Shown here: piece by piece, positions 9,191 to 17,526 of the stretch
Numbering within the stretch: the stretch's first letter is position 1
Layout: each line of letters starts with the position of its first letter
Assembly (NCBI RefSeq): GCF_013410665.1
Contig: NZ_JACCFM010000001.1
Location: forward strand, 3,038,001 to 3,102,000
Direction of reading: 5' to 3'
DNA from: Leifsonia psychrotolerans
GTDB taxonomy: Bacteria; Actinomycetota; Actinomycetes; Actinomycetales; Microbacteriaceae
Length of the DNA stretch: 64,000 bases
Translations under genes and position numbers: made by a program
Notes under the pieces: model-generated
Databases searched by the model: none
Seen by the model: the letters and a program-made list of their open reading frames with translations, nothing else
What the model was told of the DNA's origin: nothing

Positions 9191-9454
9191 ATGGCTGGAA
9201 AGAGCAGCGGCGACCGCCGCAAGCCACTCCGCGGAGCCAAGGGCGGCAAGAACGCCGCTCCCGCGAAGTCGATCCGCGTCGGTGTCATCGACTACAAGGA
9301 TGTCGCAACCCTCCGCAAGTTCATCTCGGAGCGTGGAAAGATCCGCGCCCGCCGCATCACCGGCGTCTCCGTCCAGGAGCAGCGTTTGATCGCGCGTGCC
9401 GTTAAGAACGCTCGCGAAATGGCTTTGCTGCCATACGCTGGCTCGGGCCGGTAG
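9191..9454 (+). CDS. rpsR: 30S ribosomal protein S18 (zinc-free form)
   Basis: 87 aa. Partner of S6 on the 30S platform. '[19 protein letters not shown]' and '[20 protein letters not shown]' are diagnostic. The N-terminal CxxC zinc motif of zinc-binding S18 paralogues is absent (no Cys in the protein), so this is the C-minus type. Ribosome site 'aaaggaaatc' precedes the ATG. It sits between ssb and rplI. Confidence 0.97.
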   Translation: MAGKSSGDRRKPLRGAKGGKNAAPAKSIRVGVIDYKDVATLRKFISERGKIRARRITGVSVQEQRLIARAVKNAREMALLPYAGSGR

Positions 9455-9465
9455 GGAGTAATCAC

Positions 9466-9915
9466 ATGTCGAAACTCATTCTGACGCACGAGGTCTCTGG
9501 CCTCGGCACCCCCGGTGACGTCGTGGACGTCAAGAACGGTTACGCACGCAACTTCCTGGTTCCCCAGGGCTTTGCTGTGACCTGGACCCGCGGTGGCGAA
9601 AAGCAGATCGAACAGATCAAGGCCGCTCGCGCGGCTCGCGAACACGCCACCCTCGAAGAAGCGCAGGCCCTCAAGGCTGCACTCGAGAACGCCAAGGTCA
9701 AGCTGGTCGTCAAGACCGGCACCGGCGGACGCCTCTTCGGCTCCGTCAAGACCTCGGATGTTGCTGACGCTGTGGCCGCTGCCGGCCTGGGCGCCATCGA
9801 CAAGCGCAAGATCGAGCTCAGCCCGATCAAGCTGACCGGCGAGCACACGGCGACTGTTCGCCTGCGCGACGAGCTCAGCGCAACGATCACCCTTCAGGTG
9901 GTCTCCGCCAAATAA
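9466..9915 (+). CDS. rplI: 50S ribosomal protein L9
   Basis: 149 aa, normal length. The N-terminal domain '[20 protein letters not shown]' with '[14 protein letters not shown]' is the L9 signature. A long charged connecting helix follows (about 45-75), then the C-terminal domain '[17 protein letters not shown]'. Last gene of the ribosomal operon; a GC-rich hairpin lies just after its stop. Confidence 0.97.
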   Translation: MSKLILTHEVSGLGTPGDVVDVKNGYARNFLVPQGFAVTWTRGGEKQIEQIKAARAAREHATLEEAQALKAALENAKVKLVVKTGTGGRLFGSVKTSDVADAVAAAGLGAIDKRKIELSPIKLTGEHTATVRLRDELSATITLQVVSAK

Positions 9916-9927
9916 GGCGGTGTGCTC

Positions 9928-9964
9928 GGTGTAGCGGTGGCCCTTCGGGGTTCACCGCTACACC
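9928..9964 (+). terminator. Hairpin after rplI
   Basis: Perfect 12-bp stem GGTGTAGCGGTG (9928-9939) with CACCGCTACACC (9953-9964) and an inner CCC-TTCG-GGG tetraloop. No U-tract follows, so it would be an I-shaped (U-less) terminator as often seen in Actinobacteria, or a 3'-end stabiliser. Confidence 0.7.
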
Positions 9965-9989
9965 CCGTTAAGGGCGCATTTCGAGGTCA

Positions 9990-10199
9990 TTATGCACCCA
10001 TCTGTGCACAGGTGTGCAGGAATTACCGCAAGGTTCAAGGCACACTTGAAGCAGGTTTTTCCACACAGCTGTGAATAGCTTAAATAGCTGGTCAACGGCT
10101 TTTTAATAAAACGTAACCAGAAGTTATCCACAAGAGAGTGCACAGATTGTGCACAGACCTTCCGGCGTTTCGCCCGGATTGTCCACAGAGTTATCCACA
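9990..10199. promoter_or_regulatory. DnaA-box cluster upstream of dnaB
   Basis: Two perfect TTATCCACA boxes (10124-10132, 10191-10199). Near matches are TTATGCACC (9990), TTTTCCACA (10057), a reverse-strand CTATTCACA (10070-10078), TTGTGCACA (10147) and TTGTCCACA (10179). An AT-rich run (about 10099-10115) sits in the middle, striking in this GC-rich genome. The gap from rplI to dnaB (9916-10334) contains no other gene candidate. Role as a DnaA-binding/regulatory site is inferred. Confidence 0.65.
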
Positions 10200-10334
10200 G
10201 GCATGTTTGGTGGTGTGCAGAGCCGTCCTTAGGGTGGGCTTGCGCGCGTCTCTCAGCAGGGGTGTGCCCTCAGCCGCCCGTGTCGGTGGCTCACGGTAGA
10301 TAAGAAGTACACGAAACGATAGATGGAGGCGCGA

Positions 10335-11717
10335 GTGTCCCTCGCACATATGGGTTTGGCGGAGCGCGGCGAGCGTAGTGGGTCAGAAGCCCGCTCGATC
10401 GAGCGAGTTCCCCCGCACGACATGCTCGCGGAGCAGAGCGCCCTGGGCGGCATGATGCTCAGCAAAGATGCCGTGGCCGACGTCGTCGAAACCGTGCGCG
10501 GATCCGATTTCTACATTCCCAAGCACGAGATCATCTTCGATGCGATTCTCTCGCTCTACTCTCACGGTGAACCGACCGATGTCATCGCGGTCACCGACGA
10601 GCTCACCAAGATCGGCGAGCTCTCCCGGGCCGGTGGCGCCGAGTACCTGCACACTCTGACCAGCCTGGTGCCGACGGCCGCCAATGCCGGCTTTTACTCC
10701 TCGATCGTCGCCGAACGTGCCCTGTTGCGTCGCCTCGTCGAAGCCGGCACCCGCGTCGTTCAGATGGCGTACGCCGGTGAAGGCGAAGTGCTCGACATCG
10801 TCAACACCGCGCAGGCCGAGATCTATTCGGTGACCGCGAACAGCGAGACCGAAGACTATGTTCCGCTGTCCGAAGCGGTGGGTGTGGCCATCGACGAGAT
10901 CGAAGCGGCCAAGCTCAAAGACGGTGGTATGTCGGGAGTCCCGACCGGATTCGCCGAACTCGACGAGCTGACCAACGGGTTCCACCCCGGTCAGCTCATC
11001 ATCGTCGCCGCCCGACCCGCCCTGGGAAAATCGACCCTGGCCCTCGATTTTTGTCGCGCCGCATCCATCAAGAGCGGCAAGCCCAGCGTTTTCTTCTCGC
11101 TCGAAATGGGTCGCAGCGAAATCGCCATGCGTTTGCTGGCCGCGGAGGCATCCGTGCCGCTGCAGAGCATGCGCAAGGGAACCGTCGAGGCGCGCGACTG
11201 GACGACGATCGCCCAGACCCGCGGCCGCATCAACGACGCCCCGTTCTACATCGACGACAGCCCGAACATGACCCTGGTCGAGATTCGGGCGAAGTGCCGA
11301 CGTCTCAAGCAGCGGGTCGGCCTTGAGCTCATCGTGATCGACTACCTGCAGCTGATGACCTCCGGCAAGCGCGTCGAGTCGCGCCAGCAAGAAGTAAGTG
11401 AGTTCTCGCGTGCACTCAAGCTGCTCGCCAAAGAGCTGCAGGTGCCGGTCATCGCACTGTCGCAGCTGAACCGTGGTCCCGAGCAGCGCGCCGACAAGAT
11501 GCCGGCTATCTCCGACCTTCGTGAATCAGGGTCGCTTGAGCAGGACGCCGACATGGTCATTCTGCTTCACCGTGAGAGCGCCTATGAGAAAGACAACCCG
11601 CGTGCGGGCGAGGCTGACCTCATTGTGGCCAAGCACCGTAACGGCCCGACCCGTACGGTCACGGTGGCATTCCACGGCCACTACTCGCGCTTTGCCGACA
11701 TGGTGGCCGGCTCGTAG
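10335..11717 (+). CDS. dnaB: Replicative DNA helicase DnaB
   Basis: 460 aa. Hexameric 5'-3' helicase of the replication fork. N-terminal DnaB domain (about 25-125, 'PPHDMLAEQSALGGMML'), linker helix, then RecA-type ATPase with Walker A 'AARPALGKST', Walker B 'LIVIDYLQLM', and 'SQLNRGPEQR' plus 'SDLRESGSLEQDADMV'. No intein interrupts it, unlike many actinobacterial dnaB genes. Start taken at GTG 10335 because 'tggagg' lies 5 bp upstream; the ATG at 10323 has no ribosome site. The preceding gap is full of DnaA boxes. Convergent with hrpB, 42-bp gap. Confidence 0.96.
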   Translation: MSLAHMGLAERGERSGSEARSIERVPPHDMLAEQSALGGMMLSKDAVADVVETVRGSDFYIPKHEIIFDAILSLYSHGEPTDVIAVTDELTKIGELSRAGGAEYLHTLTSLVPTAANAGFYSSIVAERALLRRLVEAGTRVVQMAYAGEGEVLDIVNTAQAEIYSVTANSETEDYVPLSEAVGVAIDEIEAAKLKDGGMSGVPTGFAELDELTNGFHPGQLIIVAARPALGKSTLALDFCRAASIKSGKPSVFFSLEMGRSEIAMRLLAAEASVPLQSMRKGTVEARDWTTIAQTRGRINDAPFYIDDSPNMTLVEIRAKCRRLKQRVGLELIVIDYLQLMTSGKRVESRQQEVSEFSRALKLLAKELQVPVIALSQLNRGPEQRADKMPAISDLRESGSLEQDADMVILLHRESAYEKDNPRAGEADLIVAKHRNGPTRTVTVAFHGHYSRFADMVAGS

Positions 11718-11759
11718 CATCGGATGAGAGCTGACTGGCTCAGCTTTCACTGGTGTCCA

Positions 11760-14348
11760 TCACGTGTCTCTGCCCGAGCCCAGTGCGGAGCGGCGCGTGG
11801 TGTGCCGGGTGGGCACCGCGGACCAGGGATCCTCGGGCCAGGGATGCTTCGGGTAGCGGCCGCGCATCTCGGCGCGCACCTGCGCGTACGGGCCCGCCCA
11901 GAATGAGGCGAGGTCGTCGGTCACAGCCAGGGGGTGCCCGGCGGGCGACAGCAAATGGAACAACACCGGCACGCGTCCTGCGACGAGACGCGGCGTCTCG
12001 GCCCACCCGAAGCATTCCTGAAGTTTTACAGCCACCACGGGTCGGGCACCGGGATCTTCGACCGGCGGATAGCTGAGACGCACCTGCGAGCCGCTGGGCA
12101 CCGCGAGCCGCTCCGGAACCAGCACATCCAGGTCGACCGCTGCGGGCCACGGCAGGATGCGCCGCAGCGCCGGGGCCAGGTCGATGCGCGCGGTGGGCGT
12201 GCCGGCGGCGAGATCTGACAGTTCGGGGCCGAGCCAGGAATCGAGGGTGCCGAGCAGAGCGGTATCTGACACATCCGGCCACGGCGATCCGAGCTCGTGG
12301 TGCAGCAGGGCGAGGCGACGCCGCAGAGCATCCGCGGCATCTGACCAGATAAATATTCCGAGCCCGTGCTCGGAGACGGCATGACGGACGGCATCCCGTC
12401 CGCCCTCGTTCGCCTGCACGCGAACCGGAACCGACGAGCGCACGATCGCGCCGAGCCGACGTTCACGACGCGCGACGACGCGTCCGTTCACGAACTGTGC
12501 CTCGAGCCGGTCGGTACAGAGATGGGGCGCCACCTGCTCGGCCTGATTCTCAGAGATGAGGGCGGCAGAGCGGATGATTGCCCCGGTTCCTGCGGCCGCT
12601 CTCCCCTGGGCCCGGGTGACGTCCGCCACAGCCAGCCACTCGGCACTGGCGAGCGGACCGGTGATCCCAGCACGGGTACCCGAGGCGAGAAGGAAGGTTG
12701 CGCTGTGAGGTGACCGATCGACGCGGCGCGCAATCCACTCGGGAAATGCGAGCGCGATGAGGAGGCCGGTCTGATCCGCGCTTCCTCGGGCAGCGGCGCC
12801 TGGCCCCGTGCCGGTCGCCCCAGCGAAGCGCTCGAGACGCCGAGCCTCCTGCTCCCAGCGGCGGGCATCCGGGCTTCGTCCCGTGCGCAGCAGGTTAAGT
12901 GCCGCCTGGGCATCTCCATCCGCAACGCGAAGATCGCCGCTGAGCAGCGCGATCACCTCGGACGCTGTGCGCCCGCCGACCAGGGCGCTGCCGGCGCGAA
13001 GGGCGCGGGCGAGGCGAGGAGCGGTCGGGATGCGGGCAAGCGCTCGCCCCTCGTCGGTGGCGCGGCCCTCGGAGTCGATCGCGCCGAGTCCGCGCAGTGC
13101 GGCGAGAGCATCGCCGAGGCTCACGGCGGGAAGCGGATCTACCAGCCGAAGACCCATGCCGCCCGGCGCGCCCCAGCAGGCCAGCAGCAGGGCTGCATCG
13201 GTGAGATCTGCCGCCTGGATCTCCGGAGCGGGGTGCGCGGGTGCTGCGGCGAAGGTGCGCTCGTCGACGCATCGCACCACCACCCCCGGCCCCTGCCGGG
13301 TGGCGCGCCCGGAGCGCTGGATGGCAGACGCCTTGGGCGTCGGGCCGGTGACGAGACCGGTCATGCCACGCCCAGCATCCCGCTGGGGAGCACGCGACAG
13401 GCAGGTGTCGACGACCAGACGCACGCCGGGGACGGTCAGAGAGGATTCGGCGAGTGACGTCGTGACAATGATCCGCGCCGGACGATCAGGGCCCCGCCCG
13501 CTGATCACCGCATCCTGCTCTGCGGCGGGAATCTGGCCGTGCAGCTCGCGCACGTCGAACTCCGCGGCCAGGCCACGGATGCGCCCGGCGATCTCGGCGA
13601 CCTCACGCGCACCCGGCGCGAAAACGAGAGCATCGGCGGTCGGATCGGTGCGCACGAGGGCGCGGTGTGCCGCGACGGCGGTGCTTGCCACGTGGTCAAG
13701 GAACGCCCAGGTCACCCCGCGTTCATCCAGCCGAGGCGTGGGGCAGGGTGCCCAGCGCACCTCGAGCGGATGCGCTGGGGTCGCCTGGGTCACGATCGGT
13801 GCAGCGCCCGCATCCGTTCCGAGGACCGTCGCGAACCGGTCGGCGTCGAGTGTCGCGGACATTGCGATGAGAACGAGATCGTCACGCAGCTCGCGCACCT
13901 CGCCGAGCAGCCCGATCAGCAGGTCCGTCTCCAAAGCCCGTTCGTGCACCTCGTCGATGATGACCGCGCCGACCCCGTCGAGACCCGGGTCATCGAGCAG
14001 GCGGCGCAGCAGCACGCCGGCGGTGACGAACTCGATTCGGGTGGACGGGCCGACCTGGCGTTCGCCGCGCACGGTGAATCCGACGCGGGAGCCGATGGAT
14101 GAGCCGTCCAGCTGCGCGAGGCGTCGGGCGGCAGCGCGGGCAGCGACCCGGCGGGGTTGAGTGACGATCACCCGGCCCCGAACACGATCGGCGATCACGG
14201 GCGGAACAAGCGTGGTCTTTCCCGTGCCCGGCGGCGCGCTGACGACGACGGTGGGGCTCCGATCGAGCGCAGCGGTCAGGTCATCGACCGCTGAGGCGAA
14301 AGCGAGCCCGCGACCGATCTCTGACGGGTTGAACGGCGCGCTGGTCAC
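11760..14348 (-). CDS. hrpB: ATP-dependent helicase HrpB
   Basis: 862 aa DEAH/RHA-family helicase. Walker A 'APPGTGKTT' (about 38-46), DEAH box variant 'IIDEVHERALETDL', motif III 'MSAT', and motif VI region 'QRSGRATRQGPGVVVRC'. HrpB-specific C-terminal region runs to 'KHPWPEDPW' near the end, normal family length. Start set at GTG 14348 following 'ggggga'; an upstream in-frame ATG at 14381 would add 11 residues. The cellular role of HrpB is poorly known (RNA helicase-like). The long plus-strand frame at 12808-14160 is its antisense shadow. Confidence 0.92.
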   Translation of the reverse strand: MTSAPFNPSEIGRGLAFASAVDDLTAALDRSPTVVVSAPPGTGKTTLVPPVIADRVRGRVIVTQPRRVAARAAARRLAQLDGSSIGSRVGFTVRGERQVGPSTRIEFVTAGVLLRRLLDDPGLDGVGAVIIDEVHERALETDLLIGLLGEVRELRDDLVLIAMSATLDADRFATVLGTDAGAAPIVTQATPAHPLEVRWAPCPTPRLDERGVTWAFLDHVASTAVAAHRALVRTDPTADALVFAPGAREVAEIAGRIRGLAAEFDVRELHGQIPAAEQDAVISGRGPDRPARIIVTTSLAESSLTVPGVRLVVDTCLSRAPQRDAGRGMTGLVTGPTPKASAIQRSGRATRQGPGVVVRCVDERTFAAAPAHPAPEIQAADLTDAALLLACWGAPGGMGLRLVDPLPAVSLGDALAALRGLGAIDSEGRATDEGRALARIPTAPRLARALRAGSALVGGRTASEVIALLSGDLRVADGDAQAALNLLRTGRSPDARRWEQEARRLERFAGATGTGPGAAARGSADQTGLLIALAFPEWIARRVDRSPHSATFLLASGTRAGITGPLASAEWLAVADVTRAQGRAAAGTGAIIRSAALISENQAEQVAPHLCTDRLEAQFVNGRVVARRERRLGAIVRSSVPVRVQANEGGRDAVRHAVSEHGLGIFIWSDAADALRRRLALLHHELGSPWPDVSDTALLGTLDSWLGPELSDLAAGTPTARIDLAPALRRILPWPAAVDLDVLVPERLAVPSGSQVRLSYPPVEDPGARPVVAVKLQECFGWAETPRLVAGRVPVLFHLLSPAGHPLAVTDDLASFWAGPYAQVRAEMRGRYPKHPWPEDPWSAVPTRHTTRRSALGSGRDT

Positions 14349-14454
14349 TCCCCCAGTCTCTCGCGTTCGCGAGCTGTGCACGTACCTGTCACATCCGGCC
14401 GCGCCTCAACGCTGGGCCAAGCTGACGGATGCCGCTCGCTACGCGTCGCGCAGC

Positions 14455-14780
14455 AGCACCCCGCTGGTCAATCCCTCCCCGCTGATCGATCCCTCCCCGC
14501 TGGTCGAGCCTGCCCCGCTGGTCGAGCCTGCCCCGCTGATCGAGCTCGTCGAGATCCCGTGAGCCCGCCTCGAGACCCCCGAGTGAGGTCTCGACAAGCT
14601 CGACCGACGGTTCGGCAATCGACCCCGCGCCCCCTCTGCAGATCGAGTCCACACCGCTGAACGAGCCCACACCGCTGATCGAGCCCACGCCGTTGATCGA
14701 GCCCCCTCCCGCTGATCGAGCTCGTCGAGATCCCGTGAGCCCGCCTCGAGACCCCCGGGCGGGGTCTCGACCGGTTAAGT
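14455..14780. repeat. Left repeat cluster flanking the DUF222/HNH gene
   Basis: The gap 14349-14872 has no gene but is packed with variants of CCGCTG(G/A)TCGAGC. A 50-bp unit occurs twice without mismatch (14532-14581 and 14708-14757, beginning CCCGCTGATCGAGC). These are the reverse complement of the GCTCGACCAGCGG repeats on the right side of the gene. Confidence 0.85.
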
Positions 14781-14872
14781 TCTCGATCCCTCCACAGACA
14801 CAGCTTCGAGAAGTTATGCACCAATACTGAGAAAAGCTCGTAATCATGTTCGTTCTTTGGGAGAATAGAGCT

Positions 14873-16522
14873 ATGTCAATCACCTCCCCACCCCCCGTCT
14901 CCGCCCCGGAGCCGACACCCGCCCCGGGTGCAGCGGCACCGACCGCGGCCATGGTGCTGGCGGCGGTCGAACAGGCCCGCTCTTCTCTGGCGGTTCTCGG
15001 CACCGTCAGCCCCGAGGCGTTCACTGACGACGACCTACTCGGTGTGCTCGGTGCGTTCGAAGGTGTGGGCCGGCTGGTTGATGCGGGACGGGTGGCTGTG
15101 GCGGCGACGGTCGAGGAACGCTCCGGCCGGTGGCTGGGCCGCGACTCCCTCGCGGCGAAGCGGGGCTGTACCAGTGGCATCGACCTGATCACCCGGGTCA
15201 CCCGCATTTCTGGCCGGGAAGCGAAACGGCGTAGCGCCCTCGGTCTGCGAATGCGGGACACCCAACACGTCGGCACGATCATCCCCGCACTGTTCCCCAC
15301 GGTGGGTGCCGCGGTCGCTTCGGGCTTGCTGGGGGTGGATGCGGCGGAGGTGATCATGTCCGGTCTGGCCGAGATCTCCCCGCGTGTTGCCCCCGATGAT
15401 CTTGCGGCTGCGGAACGCGCGTTGGTGTCTGCGGCGACGGGCACGATCACGGCCGAGAATGAGGGTGAGCCGGGCGCGGGCTTTGCGTTCTCGGCGGACT
15501 CACTGCGGGTGCAGATGTTGCAGTGGCAGGCGGCGCTGGACCCCGACGGGGTGGCACCGAACGAGGTCGAGGGTGAGGCGACGAGCACGATCAGTTTCGG
15601 CCGCTTCAAAGACGGTGTGTATCCGGTGCGGGGCGGGGTGACTCCCGATCTGTACGGAATCATGAACCTCACCTTCGACGCGTTCATTGCCGCCCGCAAA
15701 ACCCCCGCGTTCCCCACCGCCGCCGAACAAGCCCGCGACCAGGCCCGCGACCAGGCACGCGACGACCAAGCCGAGCTCGATTCTCACGACGGTCACGACG
15801 GTCACGACGGTCCCGACGGACACGACGTATACGACGAGCACCTCCACGACCACGACCACGACGACCACGGTCAGGGTTCAGCCTCAGCCGAGGTTCCTCT
15901 TCCCGGGTCGCCCGGGCACGAGTTCGATGACGTCGACACCCGCACCGCTGGTGAGAAGCGGGCCGATATTCTGCGCGGCATGTTCACCCAGTTCGCTCAA
16001 GCCGATAACACTCCCAGCATTGGTGGTGCACCGCCGACGGTGGTGGTGCATGTGAACGTGAACGATATTGAAGCCGGTCGCGGTGTCGGCTGGATCGACG
16101 GCGTCGACGCCCCCATCTCACTTCGCACGGTGGATCAGATGATGTGTGCCGGAGGCACCCAAACGGTTCTCTTTGGCCAGAACGGTGAGGTTCTCACGCT
16201 GACCGATCCGCAACGACTGTTCAACCGTGCCCAACGCCGGGCGATCCTCGCCCGCGATGGCGGCTGCGGCGTTCCCGGCTGCGATGCACCCGCACAGTGG
16301 CTCGAATTTCATCACGTGATCCCCTGGAGCAAAGGCGGCACCACCGAAGTCGACAATGGTGTGGCGTTGTGTTGGCGACATCATCACACCATCGAAACCT
16401 CCGGCTGGGAGATCCTCATGGTCAACGGCCGCCCGCAAGTGAAAGCCCCGGCCTGGATCGACCCGACCCGCACCTGGCGTGACGCCAACCGCCACCGCAC
16501 CGACACCCACCGCCGAGACTGA
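14873..16522 (+). CDS. DUF222 / HNH endonuclease protein (13E12 repeat family)
   Basis: 549 aa. The N-terminal half is the DUF222 domain (about 25-290, 'MVLAAVEQARSSLAVLGTV', 'GVDAAEVIMSGLAEISPRV'). The C-terminal HNH nuclease has zinc-type 'CGVPGCDAPAQWLEFHHVIP' starting at C465, 'GGTTEVDNGVALCWRHHH', ending about 508. Residues about 304-334 are a His/Asp-rich repeat (HDGHDGHDG, HDHDHDDHG), a possible metal-binding or disordered linker. Start ATG 14873 with 'gggag' upstream. The gene is bracketed by inverted short repeats and is not in an operon, as for many multicopy members in Actinobacteria. Biological role unproven. Confidence 0.88.
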   Translation: MSITSPPPVSAPEPTPAPGAAAPTAAMVLAAVEQARSSLAVLGTVSPEAFTDDDLLGVLGAFEGVGRLVDAGRVAVAATVEERSGRWLGRDSLAAKRGCTSGIDLITRVTRISGREAKRRSALGLRMRDTQHVGTIIPALFPTVGAAVASGLLGVDAAEVIMSGLAEISPRVAPDDLAAAERALVSAATGTITAENEGEPGAGFAFSADSLRVQMLQWQAALDPDGVAPNEVEGEATSTISFGRFKDGVYPVRGGVTPDLYGIMNLTFDAFIAARKTPAFPTAAEQARDQARDQARDDQAELDSHDGHDGHDGPDGHDVYDEHLHDHDHDDHGQGSASAEVPLPGSPGHEFDDVDTRTAGEKRADILRGMFTQFAQADNTPSIGGAPPTVVVHVNVNDIEAGRGVGWIDGVDAPISLRTVDQMMCAGGTQTVLFGQNGEVLTLTDPQRLFNRAQRRAILARDGGCGVPGCDAPAQWLEFHHVIPWSKGGTTEVDNGVALCWRHHHTIETSGWEILMVNGRPQVKAPAWIDPTRTWRDANRHRTDTHRRD

Positions 16523-16535
16523 AGGTCGGGTCGCC

Positions 16536-16644
16536 GTCTCGACGGGCTCGACCAGCGGGGTGGGGCCGGGCCGAGGGGTCTCGACGGGCTCGACCAGCGG
16601 GGTGGGGCCGGGCCGTGGGGTCTCGACGGGCTCGACCAGCGGGG
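16536..16644. repeat. Right repeat cluster flanking the DUF222/HNH gene
   Basis: Three direct copies of a 25-bp unit (GTCTCGACGGGCTCGACCAG plus CGGGG) at 16536, 16578 and 16620, period 42 bp. It begins 13 bp after the HNH stop and is oriented opposite to the left cluster. Confidence 0.9.
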
Positions 16645-16711
16645 CGGGCGGCACCCGCCGATCACGTTCTGTCGCGACTCAACTCTGGCCGCAGCCGACG
16701 GCTGCCGCCAG

Positions 16712-17287
16712 CTACGCGCCGCGCAGCCGCTCGGCGAGGCCCGCTTTGACCGCAGGCCACTCGGCGTGAAGCACCGAGAAGTAGGCGGTGTTGCCGCGGG
16801 TGCCGTCTGAGGCGAGGCGATGGGAACGGAGCACGCCCTCGGATGTCGCGCCGAGGCGCAGGATCGCACGCGCACTTCGCGTGTTCCGCGCGTCGCAGCG
16901 CAGCGCCACGCGGGTCAGCGCGAGGGTCTCGAAAGCATGACTGAAGAGCAGCATCTTGGCTGCCGGGTTGGTGTTGCCTCCCCAGAATTGCCGCGCATAC
17001 CAGGTGCTGCCGATCTCGACGCGCCCCTGCTGAAGCGATAGATCGTAGAAACTGGTCGAACCACGCAGTTCGCCGGTGGCGGCATCCGTGATGGCGAAGG
17101 CCAGCATGTTGGGGGCGTCGATCTGTAAGCGCGCATACTGAGCGTAGTCCGCGGCAGTGCGCGGGAACGGCGTCGTCATACCGGCCCAGAGGTGTGCATC
17201 GATCAGTGTGGCGAGTTCGGCGGCATGCTCAACCTGCAATGGAACCAGCCCGATGCCCCATCCGTGCAGTTCAACGTCGTGAATCAC
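16712..17287 (-). CDS. GNAT-family N-acetyltransferase
   Basis: 191 aa. Acetyl-CoA-dependent acyltransferase of the RimJ/RimL (Acetyltransf_3) type. 'GIGLVPLQVEHAAELATLI' begins the fold; 'GRVEIGSTWYARQFWGGNTN' and 'NPAAKMLLFSHAFETL' form the acetyl-CoA region, and 'RVALRCDARNTRSARAILRL' with 'GATSEGVLRSH' is the usual end of the core. The substrate is unknown. Transcribed opposite to the HNH gene and divergent from pntAA. Confidence 0.88.
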   Translation of the reverse strand: MIHDVELHGWGIGLVPLQVEHAAELATLIDAHLWAGMTTPFPRTAADYAQYARLQIDAPNMLAFAITDAATGELRGSTSFYDLSLQQGRVEIGSTWYARQFWGGNTNPAAKMLLFSHAFETLALTRVALRCDARNTRSARAILRLGATSEGVLRSHRLASDGTRGNTAYFSVLHAEWPAVKAGLAERLRGA

Positions 17288-17526
17288 GTCTCTCCCGGTC
17301 GCTCATCTCGATGCCTGCCCCATCAGCCCTATTGCCATTCTCCCAGACGACGAACAGCGAGCTTGGTGTGGCGATCGTCGCGAACGTGGTGGCGGGCAGG
17401 TGTTCCGGGCCTTTCTGCCCATTTCGGCCGCGTGGCCACTACGCTACGAACACCAGTGCGCGACGCCGCGCACGTCTTCCGGGATTCCGGATGCCTCGCG
17501 GCCGCTCGTGCAGAGCGGAGGTATGC

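Noticed and set aside
9990..10199. Main chromosomal origin oriC
   Set aside because: DnaA boxes are real, but dnaA and dnaN are not adjacent and actinobacterial oriC is normally between them; kept as a DnaA-binding region only.
10383..11390. 335-aa minus-strand open frame over dnaB
   Set aside because: Mirror frame of dnaB, which has all helicase motifs.
12808..14160. 450-aa plus-strand open frame
   Set aside because: Antisense to hrpB; Arg/Ser-rich composition typical of shadow frames.
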